A program made the position numbers and the translations under genes. 64,000 bases of DNA, taken from positions 868,001-932,000 of the forward strand of contig JAHYIO010000036.1 in NCBI GenBank assembly GCA_020543525.1, in the 5' to 3' direction. The notes below the pieces were generated by a model. It saw only the letters and a program-made list of their open reading frames with translations, ran no database searches and was not told the origin of the DNA. This DNA comes from Coriolopsis trogii. Its lineage: Eukaryota > Basidiomycota > Agaricomycetes > Polyporales > Polyporaceae. Of the stretch, positions 1 to 9,976 are shown piece by piece (within the stretch, counting starts at the first letter, position 1; each line of letters begins with the position of its first letter).

Positions 1-2073
1 CTTGGACTGCACATTTAGTCGAGCTCTCATCGAGCTCACTTTCAGTCTTTTTGGTCTGAGCGTTCATCAAGCCTACAAATACGCCCACTCCTTCTCATCA
101 GACACTCTCTTGATCAAGGGTCTTGTACGTTCGTCGTAGCTGCTCTATATCTTGTCTTGGTCCTGACGCATGAACATAGGTAATTTCGGTGATGTGAGCC
201 CTTCGAGTGAGCCGCTATCTTTCGATGGCCGACTGGGTAACCCCACCCCCCCCTCTGCACTAGGTTGTTGGAGACGTTCCACGTCGCTATTACAGTACAT
301 ACTTCGTATGTGGATCCCGAGTTGTGGCGTCACGTCATATCTCAATACTGTCGATTGCCAGCTATTACTATCTAGTGTCAAACTATTTCAATCCTGTGGT
401 CCTAGCGAGGGGCGTATGGTGAGCATGCATTGTCTGGATAGTTTCCTTGACTCAGCTGAGCACTGCCTACACTCCAGGTCGTTGGACGTGAGTGTTCCTC
501 CAGATCACAGGAGCCACGAGATGTTGAAAACAATCATGCGCTTCAGATACTGCCCTTCGTTTCCGTAAGAGCTCATCACCAGGAGCGAGGTCCTTTGCTG
601 ACCGTATGATGATCAGGGTGTGCTGATGTTCATCTCACAATTGTGAGTTTACCCTCCCTGAGGTCATCTTGCGGACATGTTTTCATCGTTGCAGCTTCTT
701 CGTTTGCCGTGTCTTCATGAGTGAGTGGGATCACGTTTGTTCCGCTATGCACTGCCCCCTGACAGGACGACTGTCAAGTCGGCCCTATTGAGCAGATAGT
801 CGCTGGCACGACGGTGAGGTTCACATTCGCGATCTGATATCATCCGTCATCAACTAATTTTGCGAACCAGTTGCTCCTTCTCATGGGAGAAGTGGGTGAG
901 TGGTGGTAACCCTGTCGTACGTTAGCCGCGTCGTTTGTGACACAGAAATACACACCCCTAGGTTGCTCGATAGGCAAGTGCTACTGTGGAACCTTCATCC
1001 GCTAATTCTCTGACCTAAATTATGCCATTTAGCGGCCACTGTAAAAGCGTGCGTATACTCATTCTACAAATCCCAAATGGTGATTGACGCTCTTGGTCAC
1101 AGATTGACCATAGATTCATACCGAGAGACGCGAAGCGTCACCGTACGTATCTAAGTGTCAGACCCGTATCATGACAAACTGACTCTCTGCAGTATCTGAG
1201 CGCCATTGGCTTGGGATTGGCAGTCCTGGGTGACAGTTCCCTCACACTCGCCTTAGTTATGGCATTTCGTAGGAGCAGGCGTGGACGGATTCGCTACAGA
1301 CGCGGTGCCAGCCTACCTGATGTTCTTGGCCATGGCACCCTCACGGATGTCGATGCTAAGAGCAGTCCAACAGTGTATGATGGAATCATCTCAGGGCCCC
1401 GAGCAGGGTCAGTGGCCGACCAAGTACAGCTGTACGCGATAAACACAGGTGACCCCAGTTGGTCTGAATGTGCGCGATCCACCTGCTGACTACCGTAATA
1501 CTAGGGCTTCTGACGGGGCAAGTGATCGTTGGGACACACGACCTGACTACGTACTCATGATATGGCGACAGTCTCTTCAACATTCTCGCATTCGCCACGG
1601 TCGGTTTGTTTCGTTGATGTGGGAGATGTTGCCCGACTTACACGAATCGTTCAGGGTCTTGCGTATCCGGCCACTTTTGTCTGCGCGAGCTTGAATATCA
1701 TAACTACCCGGCGTAAGTCCTGATGCAAGTTTCAGCCTCTGTTCCAGAGTCTGTTTGTTGATATGAACTACAGTATACGGCAACTCCTTGCTTGCAGTGT
1801 AGGTTTACACCACACTCGGCGTAGCACGACCTCATTCATGTCCACACCCCTAGGCTCAACTCGCGTCAAACCTCCCTTGCGGGCATGGAGATATTCGTGG
1901 ACAACTCGTCCCCTATCAATATCGCGGACGCCCAGCGGGCCCAGACTCGCATGAACTGGAATCTGCCACTGGTGAGTGCCTCGAAGCCTGTCATAGAGAA
2001 GAATGTTGACGACCGGTCGGTCCTTCCAGTCTCCGCAGGTGCCACAATGCATCAGAGTGGCAGTCACGACTGA
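1..2073 (+). CDS. DUF6534-type multi-pass membrane protein (5' end outside window)
   Basis: Multi-exon gene whose start lies left of the window. In order I read a segment HQAYKYAHSF (exon 46-124), a probable 14-nt microexon after 165, then LLETFHVAIT, YYYLVSNYFNP (from about 360), SQFFFVCRVFM (640-720), GLGLAVLGDSSLTLAL (about 1210), LYAINTGLLT (1430-1520), LFNILAFATVG, a segment near 1650 and LNSRQTSLAG near 1860. This is the segment order of the large basidiomycete DUF6534 membrane-protein family: about seven transmembrane helices, then a short polar tail. Introns of about 50 nt with GT donors and AG acceptors join most segments. Segments between 720 and 1190, and the last two junctions, are not fully resolved, so a frameshift cannot be excluded. 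The stop at 2071-2073 is the likeliest end. The function of this family is unknown. A related gene lies at 16,564-18,542. Confidence 0.68.
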
Positions 2074-2534
2074 GACCGAAGAGCCACAGGATGGGAGCGA
2101 TCTCTTCAAGCGGCTGACTGGCAGCCTGCATAGAAAAGCGACCCGCGGGAAGTCCACGGGTGCGGTGTAGCAGATGTGGTGGGATTTTGTTGTACGGATG
2201 CTTTGTGGTTCATCAGAGATGTCGCTGCCAGTGGATGTGATTAGCATGCAAAAGACACTATACTCGCCGAGGCTCTGTTGATTGTTGGAGACGAGAGTAA
2301 CTTGAAGTATTGCAGATTGAACTGGAGGAGTACTAAATATAAGCCTGCGGCTATCCGGGCCGAGTTCGTAAACATGGGACAGAGATCAAGTTCTTGGGCT
2401 TCCAGCCACGCCACCGCCCATCTCTTCTCGCAAACACTCAGCGCAGGTACGTAGACTACTTCAGTGAAACGTGGCAGTTTGGTTTCGACTTAGGGACAAC
2501 ACGCATGTACAAACGTGTGACAGGCCCAGCAAAT
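2074..2534. other. Intergenic spacer
   Basis: No coding potential recognised on either strand. A TATA-like ACTAAATATAAG near 2331-2342 lies about 200 bp before the F-box reading frame and may be part of its promoter. Confidence 0.4.
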
Positions 2535-3999
2535 ATGAGCGACAACCCGCGGCCTCGTTTGCCTCCAGAATTGACGGACAGGGTTATCGACTATTTACAC
2601 GGCGACACCGATGCACTCTCTGCGTGCAGTCTCGTATGCTCCGAGTGGCTTCCCTCAGTCCGCCTTCATCGCTTCCACGCGGTCACCCTTTCCTGCGCCA
2701 ATGTTCCCCTGTTTGCGGACATTATCACCGCCTATCCTGAAGTGCTATCCTGTGTCAGACATCTAACAGTTCGGTGCGCCGTCTCTGAAGAAGACGTCCC
2801 CGGTTTGCGGTCCATCTTCCCAACATTGTCGCGAGGTTGACCGATATTCAGGTCCTGCGTCTCGACAACGTTCCGATTGTCATGTTTCCTTCACCGCCAA
2901 CATCAATCACTACTCTCGAGCTCGTGCAGTGCCCGATTCCTGGCGCGGAATACCTCATCAAATGGATAAGCTCTCTGCCAAACATACGTTCTCTCGGGAT
3001 TTGCTCGATGTACCGGCCGCGAGACAGCGACAGCGATCATGAAGACCAACCACCCGCATTCGATCTCGTCCAATGGACGCCACCGCCGTCGTTCTCTCGT
3101 CTCCACATCATATGGTCTGAAAACTGCGTGCGCACACCTCTCATCACTTGGCTCGTCTCACACCATGTGTTCGGCCGCTTGCACGCTCTCTCCATCACCA
3201 ATCTCCCGTTTTACGAAGAGGAAGGACCTATGTTTGATATCTCTCGATCCTTGGGGCCCTCTTTGAAATCTCTCGCCCTCATGATGGACTGCGTGGTTCA
3301 ACGGAATGGTTGGCCGTTTGTTCCTCCATCCCTCACAGGAGTCCAGGCATAAGCTCACATCGCGTTGGGAGGTTCTATGACAACTTCAAACTACAAAAGT
3401 GCACTAACCTCAAGCACCTCCGGATTTTGGATCACGTTAGACACGGGGACCACGAGTTCGTTTGGGGAAGCTGCATAAGATGGTTCACAAGCATCCTTGA
3501 CAGGATCGAATGAGGGTGACCTCGATATCCTTGCAAACCGACTTGCAATCCACCTGTGATCTGTCCCAGGTGCTCCCCATGCTGCGGTCTAGCGACCGCC
3601 TTGATAGGCTGGGGTTGATTGTGATCGAGCTCCACAGCTTGTACAAAGCGCAAGACAGCGATCCACGGAGCATGCAGGGCGCGTACGTGTGCGAGGCGAC
3701 ACGGAATGCTGTCCATGCTATCGCGGCCTTGTGCGCTGCGAACCACAAGCCCGGGGTGAGGTACGAGTTTACTCAGCGCGAGTCGCTGGCTTTCTTTTGG
3801 GAGGGGAGACGTCCCGAGGGCGCGACGACGATTGCGGTATGTTTCCGTGTGTCCAGTGTATACCTTTCAGCGTACTGACACGCCGCCTTCGTAGGTCGCT
3901 GAGTACGATGGCGATGACCTGGCGTTACGATGGTGCACTGCTAGCGAGACTTATTTTGTCAAGCGATTTCACTGGCAGGTACGTTGCTTCAGAGTTTAG
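2535..3999 (+). pseudogene. F-box/leucine-rich protein gene, apparently frame-disrupted
   Basis: The ATG at 2535 starts an N-terminal F-box (RLPPELTDRVIDYL, then SACSLVCSEW) followed by a leucine-rich body, the layout of the expanded agaricomycete F-box family, whose members recruit substrates to SCF ubiquitin ligases. The reading frame changes at about 2838, between LRSIFPTL and LTDIQVLRL, where I see no credible intron. It changes again near 3345, where a 59-nt intron with a weak GTCCAG donor would restore frame, and near 3510. All three changes are in the same direction, equal to one lost base each. A clean last intron (3837-3894, TACTGAC branch) joins the final exon, ending WCTASETYFVKRFHWQ and a stop at 3999. 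It may be a young pseudogene, a gene with unrecognised introns, or sequence errors. Confidence 0.55.
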
Positions 4000-4134
4000 C
4001 CTTGTCCACGGAGAACCTACCGCTCATGATGCAGCAGACCATTCCATGTACCACGTTTCTCATCACTTCAAAGAGTCTACCGATATGTACATCCCGCACG
4101 CACGCAACGTACCGATCACGAAACATTGCGCAAT

Positions 4135-5112
4135 TCAATCTACGATAACCCTGACAAGCTCGACACCGAACTCAGTGCACGTCGCCTGCGCGTGCTCCCA
4201 GCCTATGGGCTCCTCCGCCCCAGCGCGCACAACGATTCGCCGGCGCGCGGCCGCGGGGAGCCACGCGAAGAACCCGCTGCGGAGCGCGGCCCCGACGTTG
4301 TACCCCATTATCGAGGCGCGTGGCTGGGCGGCCTGCGCGCGGATCGTGAGCGTGCGGAGCGTGCGCGGGGGGTTGGGGAGCAGCTTGAGGACGAAAGGGC
4401 TGTCGAGGGCGAGGTGGACCAGGTTCGGGAAGGAGAGGAGGAGGGCTGTGGAGACGCACTCGCCGTCGCGCGCGTGCTTGCATGCGGGCGGGAAGTAGGT
4501 GAGGCGGAGGGAGGTGACGTGAGGGAGGAGGGGGAGGGGCCCGGGGTGGTCTAGGTCGCGGTGGCTTTGGGCGGGGTTGTAGAGGCTGAGGTGCAGGTGG
4601 GTGAGGGAGGGGAAGGAGGCGAGGGCGTGGAAGAGGGTGTGGCGGAGGAACCTGAAGGCGAGGGCGAGCGGGGCGGCGCTCGTGAACGTGAAAGAGGTGC
4701 AGTCAGGCACGGCGCGGTGGAGGGCTGCGAAGTAGTGCCCATCCGGGTAGGCGACCTTGGTCGGTACTCCGAGGAGGATGTGTGAGTGGGCGAAGAGCGC
4801 GCTCCGTGCAGCGGCACCGTGCTCGCTGGATGGCGAAGGCATGGGTTGGCCTTGGAAAGTGGCCCATTCGTGCTCGACCGCGCGGATGTGCTCGAATGCG
4901 GTCTCGTCAGAGCAGACGATCACAACATGCCGCAGGATTGCATGGCAGACGAGGCGATGGAAAGCTGCGTTGACTTTCGCAAGGGTCTTGTAAAGCTGCC
5001 ACCGTTCTGTTGTGTTTTGGGGCAAGGCTTGCCAGGCTGTGTCGACGATGAGGGCCAGGATCTTCTCCGGAAGTGCGTCCACTTTGGGAAGGGTTTCCGG
5101 GGATACGTTCAT
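4135..5112 (-). CDS. F-box-like leucine-rich protein, tandem paralogue A (325 aa)
   Basis: Single-exon frame of 325 codons. It opens with an F-box-like stretch, LPEKILALIVDTAW and then LAKVNAAFHRLVCHAILRHV, which matches the shape of fungal F-box proteins (LPxE start, a helical core, then a line listing strand positions). The middle has repeated LxxLxL segments (FPSLTHLHL, LPHVTSLRL, FPNLVHLAL), suggesting irregular leucine-rich repeats. The C-terminal block LRSGFFAW ... AGAEEPIGWEHA ... GVELVRV is shared with the neighbour at 5333-6346, so the two are tandem duplicates separated by 220 bp on the same strand. It is probably a substrate adaptor of an SCF complex, but the F-box is divergent and the target is unknown. 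Codon use is strongly GC-rich, which leaves long antisense frames open; these are shadows. Confidence 0.8.
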   Translation of the reverse strand: MNVSPETLPKVDALPEKILALIVDTAWQALPQNTTERWQLYKTLAKVNAAFHRLVCHAILRHVVIVCSDETAFEHIRAVEHEWATFQGQPMPSPSSEHGAAARSALFAHSHILLGVPTKVAYPDGHYFAALHRAVPDCTSFTFTSAAPLALAFRFLRHTLFHALASFPSLTHLHLSLYNPAQSHRDLDHPGPLPLLPHVTSLRLTYFPPACKHARDGECVSTALLLSFPNLVHLALDSPFVLKLLPNPPRTLRTLTIRAQAAQPRASIMGYNVGAALRSGFFAWLPAAARRRIVVRAGAEEPIGWEHAQATCTEFGVELVRVIVD

Positions 5113-5332
5113 GACTCTTGCCTTGTGGGCGAGACAATGGGGGACACCAATATATAGGACACCCTCGCTGCGCAGACTTGGACCCTCGAGCTACACGCCC
5201 ATGAAGCAGTGCTGTCGATGACACCGTCAGTGACCGTACACTGGGTTACCAGGTCGATGGTCAAGCACAATCCAGCCAAGACACGTCGCGCATTGACAAG
5301 CCGATGTGCTCGCACACAGCGTGTCTGTCGCC

Positions 5333-6346
5333 TCACTGAAAAGCTTCGACCCGTTCGAACTCGACTCCATACTGGGCACACGCCGTCCGCGCCTGCGCCA
5401 ACCCAGCCGGGTCCTCCGCGCCCGTCCACACGACGACCTTGGGCCGGCGCCGGAGCCGCCTGAGGCCCGGGGCGTCCAGCGCCCAGGCAAAGAACCCGGA
5501 GCGCAGGCCGGGGCCGACGCCGTACTCGAGGACGGAGCTGCGGGGGCGTGCAGGGGGCGCGTCGAGCGTGAGGGTGTGCATGGTGTGTGGGGGGTTCGGG
5601 ATGCGCTTGAGGAAGATCGGGGTCTCGAGGTGGAGGTGCTGCAGGCGGGGGAAGGCGGCGAGGAGGAACGAGGGGACGCACGTGGGATCGTGGTGGGGAT
5701 GGACGCATGGGCAGCGCGGGATGGACGTGAGGCGCAGGTGGGTGACGTTGGGGAGGGGCGGGAGGCGCTCGACGTTTTCCGAGGTGTGGAACCCGGACTG
5801 CCCGTTTGCTAGACGGAGGCGGGTGAGGGAGGGGAAGGCGGTGAGCACGGGGAACAGGGTGTCGTGGAGGATGCGCGCGTCGATGGGCGCGCGACAGGTG
5901 AGCGCGAAGGAGGTGCAGTTGGGGATGTCGCCGTGGAGGGTGGCGAAGAAGTCCCGCCATGCCCAGAAGCGTCCGAGGTAAGGCCCGTGCTGTTGGAGGA
6001 GCGTCGTGACGTCCAGGTCGACGTGAGAGCGCGCAAAGAGCGCGCGACGGGCAGCGACGCGCTCCTCAAACTCTCGCTCCTCGGGCCAAGACGAGTGCAG
6101 AGCGGCCCACGCGGATCCCACCTCGCGAAGGAGGATGAGTTCGGTCTGGTCTGGGTAGACGACAACGATGTACCGCAGCGCCGCGGCGCAGACGATGCGG
6201 CGAAACGGATCGTTCACTCTCGCCAACGCATGGTACAGCGCCCAGCGGTCGGCGGTCTGAGCAAGTGTCCGCCAGGCGCCTTCGATGATCGTCTCCAAGA
6301 TCTCTTCGGGCAATGGGCGGGTTCGCAGAGCAGGGCTCGAAGACAT
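5333..6346 (-). CDS. F-box-like leucine-rich protein, tandem paralogue B (337 aa)
   Basis: Single-exon frame of 337 codons. The N-terminus, LPEEILETIIEGAWRTL followed by ALARVNDPFRRIVCAAALRY, aligns with paralogue A (LPEKILALIVDTAW; LAKVNAAFHRLVC). The leucine-rich middle (FPSLTRLRL, LPNVTHLRL, FPRLQHLHL) and the C-terminal LRSGFFAW ... TGAEDPAGLAQA ... GVEFERV block also align in order. Paralogue B has extra residues in the middle (near QQHGPYLGRFWAWRDF) and a Cys/His-rich insertion (PRCPCVHPHHDPTC) that A has in shorter form. Expected role: SCF adaptor or related leucine-rich scaffold. The antisense and shifted frames over the same interval are GC-driven shadows. Confidence 0.8.
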   Translation of the reverse strand: MSSSPALRTRPLPEEILETIIEGAWRTLAQTADRWALYHALARVNDPFRRIVCAAALRYIVVVYPDQTELILLREVGSAWAALHSSWPEEREFEERVAARRALFARSHVDLDVTTLLQQHGPYLGRFWAWRDFFATLHGDIPNCTSFALTCRAPIDARILHDTLFPVLTAFPSLTRLRLANGQSGFHTSENVERLPPLPNVTHLRLTSIPRCPCVHPHHDPTCVPSFLLAAFPRLQHLHLETPIFLKRIPNPPHTMHTLTLDAPPARPRSSVLEYGVGPGLRSGFFAWALDAPGLRRLRRRPKVVVWTGAEDPAGLAQARTACAQYGVEFERVEAFQ

Positions 6347-6634
6347 GGTGTGCGCCCAACCGCCAGCATCGTCCGCGAAGCAGGCCTTATATACCCTCTC
6401 TCACTCGCAGGGATCATCCGACATGTGCAAACAAGTACCGCCTTCTGCCGTGTGTTGCCCAGAAAAGGCACATCCCAATGAATGTCCAACACTCCGTGGA
6501 AAAAAAGGCCAACGTGTACCGCTTTGCGTTGCGTGACTCGATTCCGACTGCTGCACTGTTACACGATCGTACACCCCATGACTGCATTATAGCTCAACGA
6601 ACCGTGCCGGGACCGTCTAGATGCGCAAGTACGA

Positions 6635-8372
6635 CTACTGTCCAGACTTCCAGTACGCGATGTCGCCGTCGACCACTACCCGAAGCCGTCAACGCGCGCT
6701 CGAAAGACGAAACTTGGTCGGTCACTCACTCTCGTACGTCTTCCCTTGTTGCTTCAGCTTGCCGGCTGCCTTGACGGCGGCTTCGCTGCCGTGCTCGTGC
6801 AGATCGTTATAACTCATGATCTCACCGCACACGAACTTGTTCTCAAAGTCCGAGCTAGCAAAAACAGTGGATCAGCATATGCGTTCCTGTACTAGAACAG
6901 GGAACGCAGACGTACTGGATGACGCCTGCTGCCTGGGGCGCTTTCGTGCCTTTCCTGATCGTCCATGCCCGCACCTCGACGGGGCCGCACGTAAAGTACC
7001 GGATGAGGTCAAGGGATGCGTAACCGGCCGTGGTGATCTTGCCCAACGCACTCACCGCCCCGATCTTCTTCTCCTCTTCCGCACGCTCCTCGTCTGACAT
7101 CAGCGCCAGGCGTTCTTCAAGTGCGACGGAGAAGGGGATGAGCGGATCGCCGGGGTTGTGCTCGTCGATCCAGGCCTTGATCTTCGGCAACCACTTGTTC
7201 TTCTTCCGGATGTAATCCCGCTCGGAGAGGTTGACGAGGTACGTGACGGGCTTGGCAGTAAGAAGTTGGAGACCGTTCACGACATCAATCTGTGCAAAAG
7301 TTTGGTATGAGTACGATGGCCAAGGATCATATAGGTTAATAAATATCCAAAGTCAGATAAATCCGTGATCTCATAGGCATAATGGGGCGTTACTCCCGCC
7401 GTCGACGAGCTGGGTTATTCGAGCAAAGGCGCTCTTTATCATCACACAGGGTTTGCGTCTTCCGTTCGGAAGAAACTCTGCCAGATGGTTGGAATGAATG
7501 CTCACCTCCTTGCCTGTCCATTCTGCCTTACGGACGTCCTTGTTCTCCTTTGTGAGCACGTTGTAGATCTTTTCGACGGTCGCGATCTCCTCCTTCTTTG
7601 CCTTGTCGGCAAGAGAGTTGCTACCGAGGGAACGACCGGTCTTCTTGAGATTTTCGAGGTATTTCTCGACCCACTCGATGTCCTTGAGACGGAGCTCGGT
7701 AGAGATGATGTCCATGTCACGGCAGGGGTCGACGTCGCCCTCGACGTGGATGACTTCGGCGTCATCGAAGGCGCGGACGACCTGGAAGATACCGTCGACG
7801 GAACGGACGTGCGAGAGGAAAGCGTTTCCGAGACCGGCCCCGGTGGACGCGCCCTGTAGTCAAGAATGAGGCAAACTGTACGGTGCGACGTGGAGCAGAT
7901 ATGCGAGACGCACGGCAGTAAGACCAGCGATATCAATGCATGTCAGGTGGGCCGGAACACGGGAGGTAGGCTTGTAAGTTTCACAAAGCCAGTCGAAGCG
8001 CGGGTCGGGGACAGGGATACGAGCTTCCTAGTAGACAGGTCAGGTCTACTGGCACATGACACGTCAAACACAGAAACTTGCCTCAGGGTTGATGGTGGCA
8101 TAGGGGAAGTTGGCGGCTTTTCCGAGGTCTGCACGAGAGGTGGATTGAATGGGCGGTGCAAGTCACGGGTGATGGAGACTGACCTGTCTTGGAGAGGACG
8201 TTGAAGAAGGAGGACTTGCCTACGTTGGGGAGGCCTGGACGAGGTGCGGATGAGATGAGAGAGGGCGGAGAGGAGGGGGATGAAACAGACCTACGATACC
8301 GATCTTGAGGTTATTCCCTGGCCGACCGAGAAGAGTTTTCTTCTCCTGGGCTGGGGCCTTTTTGGGAGGCAT
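6635..8372 (-). CDS. OLA1: Obg-like ATPase 1 (YchF/OLA1 family), 8 exons, 393 aa
   Basis: Exons (coding order): 8291-8372, 8184-8234, 8082-8128, 7914-8027, 7506-7853, 6916-7289, 6730-6854, 6635-6675; the sum is 1182 nt, giving 393 aa, the normal family length. The protein starts [12 protein letters not shown]. It has the P-loop GLPNVGKSS, the G3-type DIAGLTAGAS, the family's G4 variant NLSERDY that favours ATP over GTP, and a C-terminal TGS domain ([42 protein letters not shown]). Members are cytosolic ribosome- and proteasome-associated ATPases affecting stress responses. Intron 3 (8028-8081) has a GCAAGT donor: only this GC-AG splice restores NPE|EAR. The last intron (6676-6729) removes an apparent early stop, TGA at 6722. 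Confidence 0.96.
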
Positions 8373-8789
8373 GGCTTTGCGTTTCTTTGCAAAGAGAACG
8401 GCGGATACGTGGATTGGCCTACGGGGGTCGCGAGAGAGCTGGAGACGAGCCGCACACGCCCAGAGAGTCGAGGTCGGAGGAGAGGGAGAGAGGGCCGCAC
8501 GGTGGACAGACGAGAGCAGCCATCGGGATCGATGAGCCTGCATCGAATTTTCACCCAAACGCAATAAAAAAACGAAAAAGAAAGGCGCCGAGTCCGAATC
8601 TGTCTTCTTTCTCGCCTATTTCTGTTCCCACGGGGCCCCGGCACGTCCGGCATGCGTTCATTCCAGTGTGTGGCAAGCGAGGCGTCCGAGAATATTCACG
8701 ACAGAGACTCCACTCGCAGCAGCAGTGCACGACCTCTCTCCCTCTGACGACCACGACGACCACGACGACCAGCACACGCCTTCCACGAC
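8373..8789. promoter_or_regulatory. Divergent promoter between OLA1 and the GPI-protein gene
   Basis: 417 bp separate two genes read away from each other. No coding signal. It holds an A-run near 8566-8580 and a repeated CCACGACGA tract (about 8748-8769) just before the ATG at 8790. No TATA box is obvious. Confidence 0.5.
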
Positions 8790-9498
8790 ATGAGACCGCC
8801 TGCTCTCGCCGCCGCCGTCTTCGCCCTCTGCGCCCTCGCCGTGAACGCCCAGACAGTCACCACCATTGATGAGTGAGCGCCCGGCGACTATATTCAGTCC
8901 GAGACGTGATCTCACCTTCCCTTCCAGGCTTGGGCAGACCGTCGTCGAGGTCATCACCATCGACCAGCAGCTCGGTCTTCCCTCCACCCAGACTCTGTGA
9001 GTAACAGCCCAACTACTCCTCCACACTTGTGCTCAATCGGGTTCTCAAGCGAAACACTCACCGATGCAGTCACAACAACGGCTGCAGCAACAACCACCCA
9101 ACCCGACGGCCAGCTAGGTCCCGTAGGTCAACCCCCACAGACTGTCGGCGACTCTGGTCCTACAGAGTATACCTACACCACCACAGATGTTGACGGTCCG
9201 TTGCCTTCCTTCCTTCCCTCACGTGTGTACTTACGTCTGCTTCCCCTCAGGCAACACCATCGCCGTAGTCGATACGTTCACTCCAACGTTTGCCCCTACC
9301 GGAGGCAACCCAGAAGTCACTGCTCCCCCCGGCACCGTACTCGATTATTCCTCCTGGAGAAAGTCGATTGGAACCAACACCGTCGCTGTCATCAATGCTG
9401 CACCCCGTCAACGCTGGTCCCTGCAGACAAAATGGCTTGGTGTAGGTGCCGCTGTTTGTGCGGGCGTAACAGGTGGTGCATGGCTCGCGTTGGCATGA
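8790..9498 (+). CDS. Small Ser/Thr-rich secreted, probably GPI-anchored protein (181 aa)
   Basis: Exons 8790-8872, 8928-8996, 9050-9195 and 9251-9498 give 546 nt and 181 aa. The first 20 residues (MRPPALAAAVFALCALAVNA) form a classic signal peptide with an Ala-x-Ala-type cleavage site. The body is rich in Thr and Val with TEYTYTTTD and NTIAVVDTFTPTF. The last 20 residues form a hydrophobic tail (WLGVGAAVCAGVTGGAWLAL) after a short polar stretch, as in GPI-anchor signals. No enzyme domain is visible. I expect a cell-surface or wall protein whose Thr-rich part is O-mannosylated. For intron 2 the acceptor at 9049 (TTCTCAAG) keeps frame; the later GATGCAG does not. Confidence 0.8.
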
Positions 9499-9976
9499 TT
9501 GCCCACTGCAACAACGCATTGCCTATTTCCGGACCTTTCTCCATCTATTTCTGGCCCGTTGCTGGTAGCGCTGTCAGTCTTGTTTTTGTAGAGGTCTGGC
9601 ACTGTTCAAGCCACATTTAGAACGATCACACAGGTCTTGCACGGACAAGATGGACAGTTACGGATGCATGTACTGACGACGTCATTTCTACATGTTGACG
9701 AACTTACGACCTTTGCTCTCTGCTGCCTTGTAACATGATATATATCTGCACTGTATTTGTTTATTGCAACACATACCATCACATCTATCAAAGTCTTCTC
9801 TCGATGCCCTGCTAGTCCAAGACAGCACTCTTGCTGCGTGTGCCAGATGCGTCATATAGGCGCTTGATGAGTTGCTGAGCAAGCCTCAGCCTCAGCAAGC
9901 GTGGGTTCCTGCCCGACTCGTCCGGACTTGTCCTTGGACTCCAACCACGACCACGGCTCATGACCATACGATCAGC
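9499..9976. other. Intergenic spacer before the OPT gene
   Basis: No gene seen. It should hold the 3' UTR of the GPI-protein gene and the promoter of the transporter. A TATA-like ATGATATATATC lies near 9735-9746. Confidence 0.4.

Noticed and set aside
4126..4554. Glu/Gly-rich plus-strand frame opposite paralogue A
   Set aside because: Antisense of a Leu/Pro-rich gene gives Glu/Gly-rich open frames; no own support.
5109..5960. 283-codon minus-strand frame overlapping paralogue B
   Set aside because: His/Pro/Arg-rich translation typical of a GC-rich shadow frame; paralogue B is the conserved frame.
6722..6730. TGA at 6722 as the natural end of OLA1
   Set aside because: A consensus GTGAGT donor precedes it and the next exon supplies the conserved DGDIxxWK ending, giving the normal 393-aa length.
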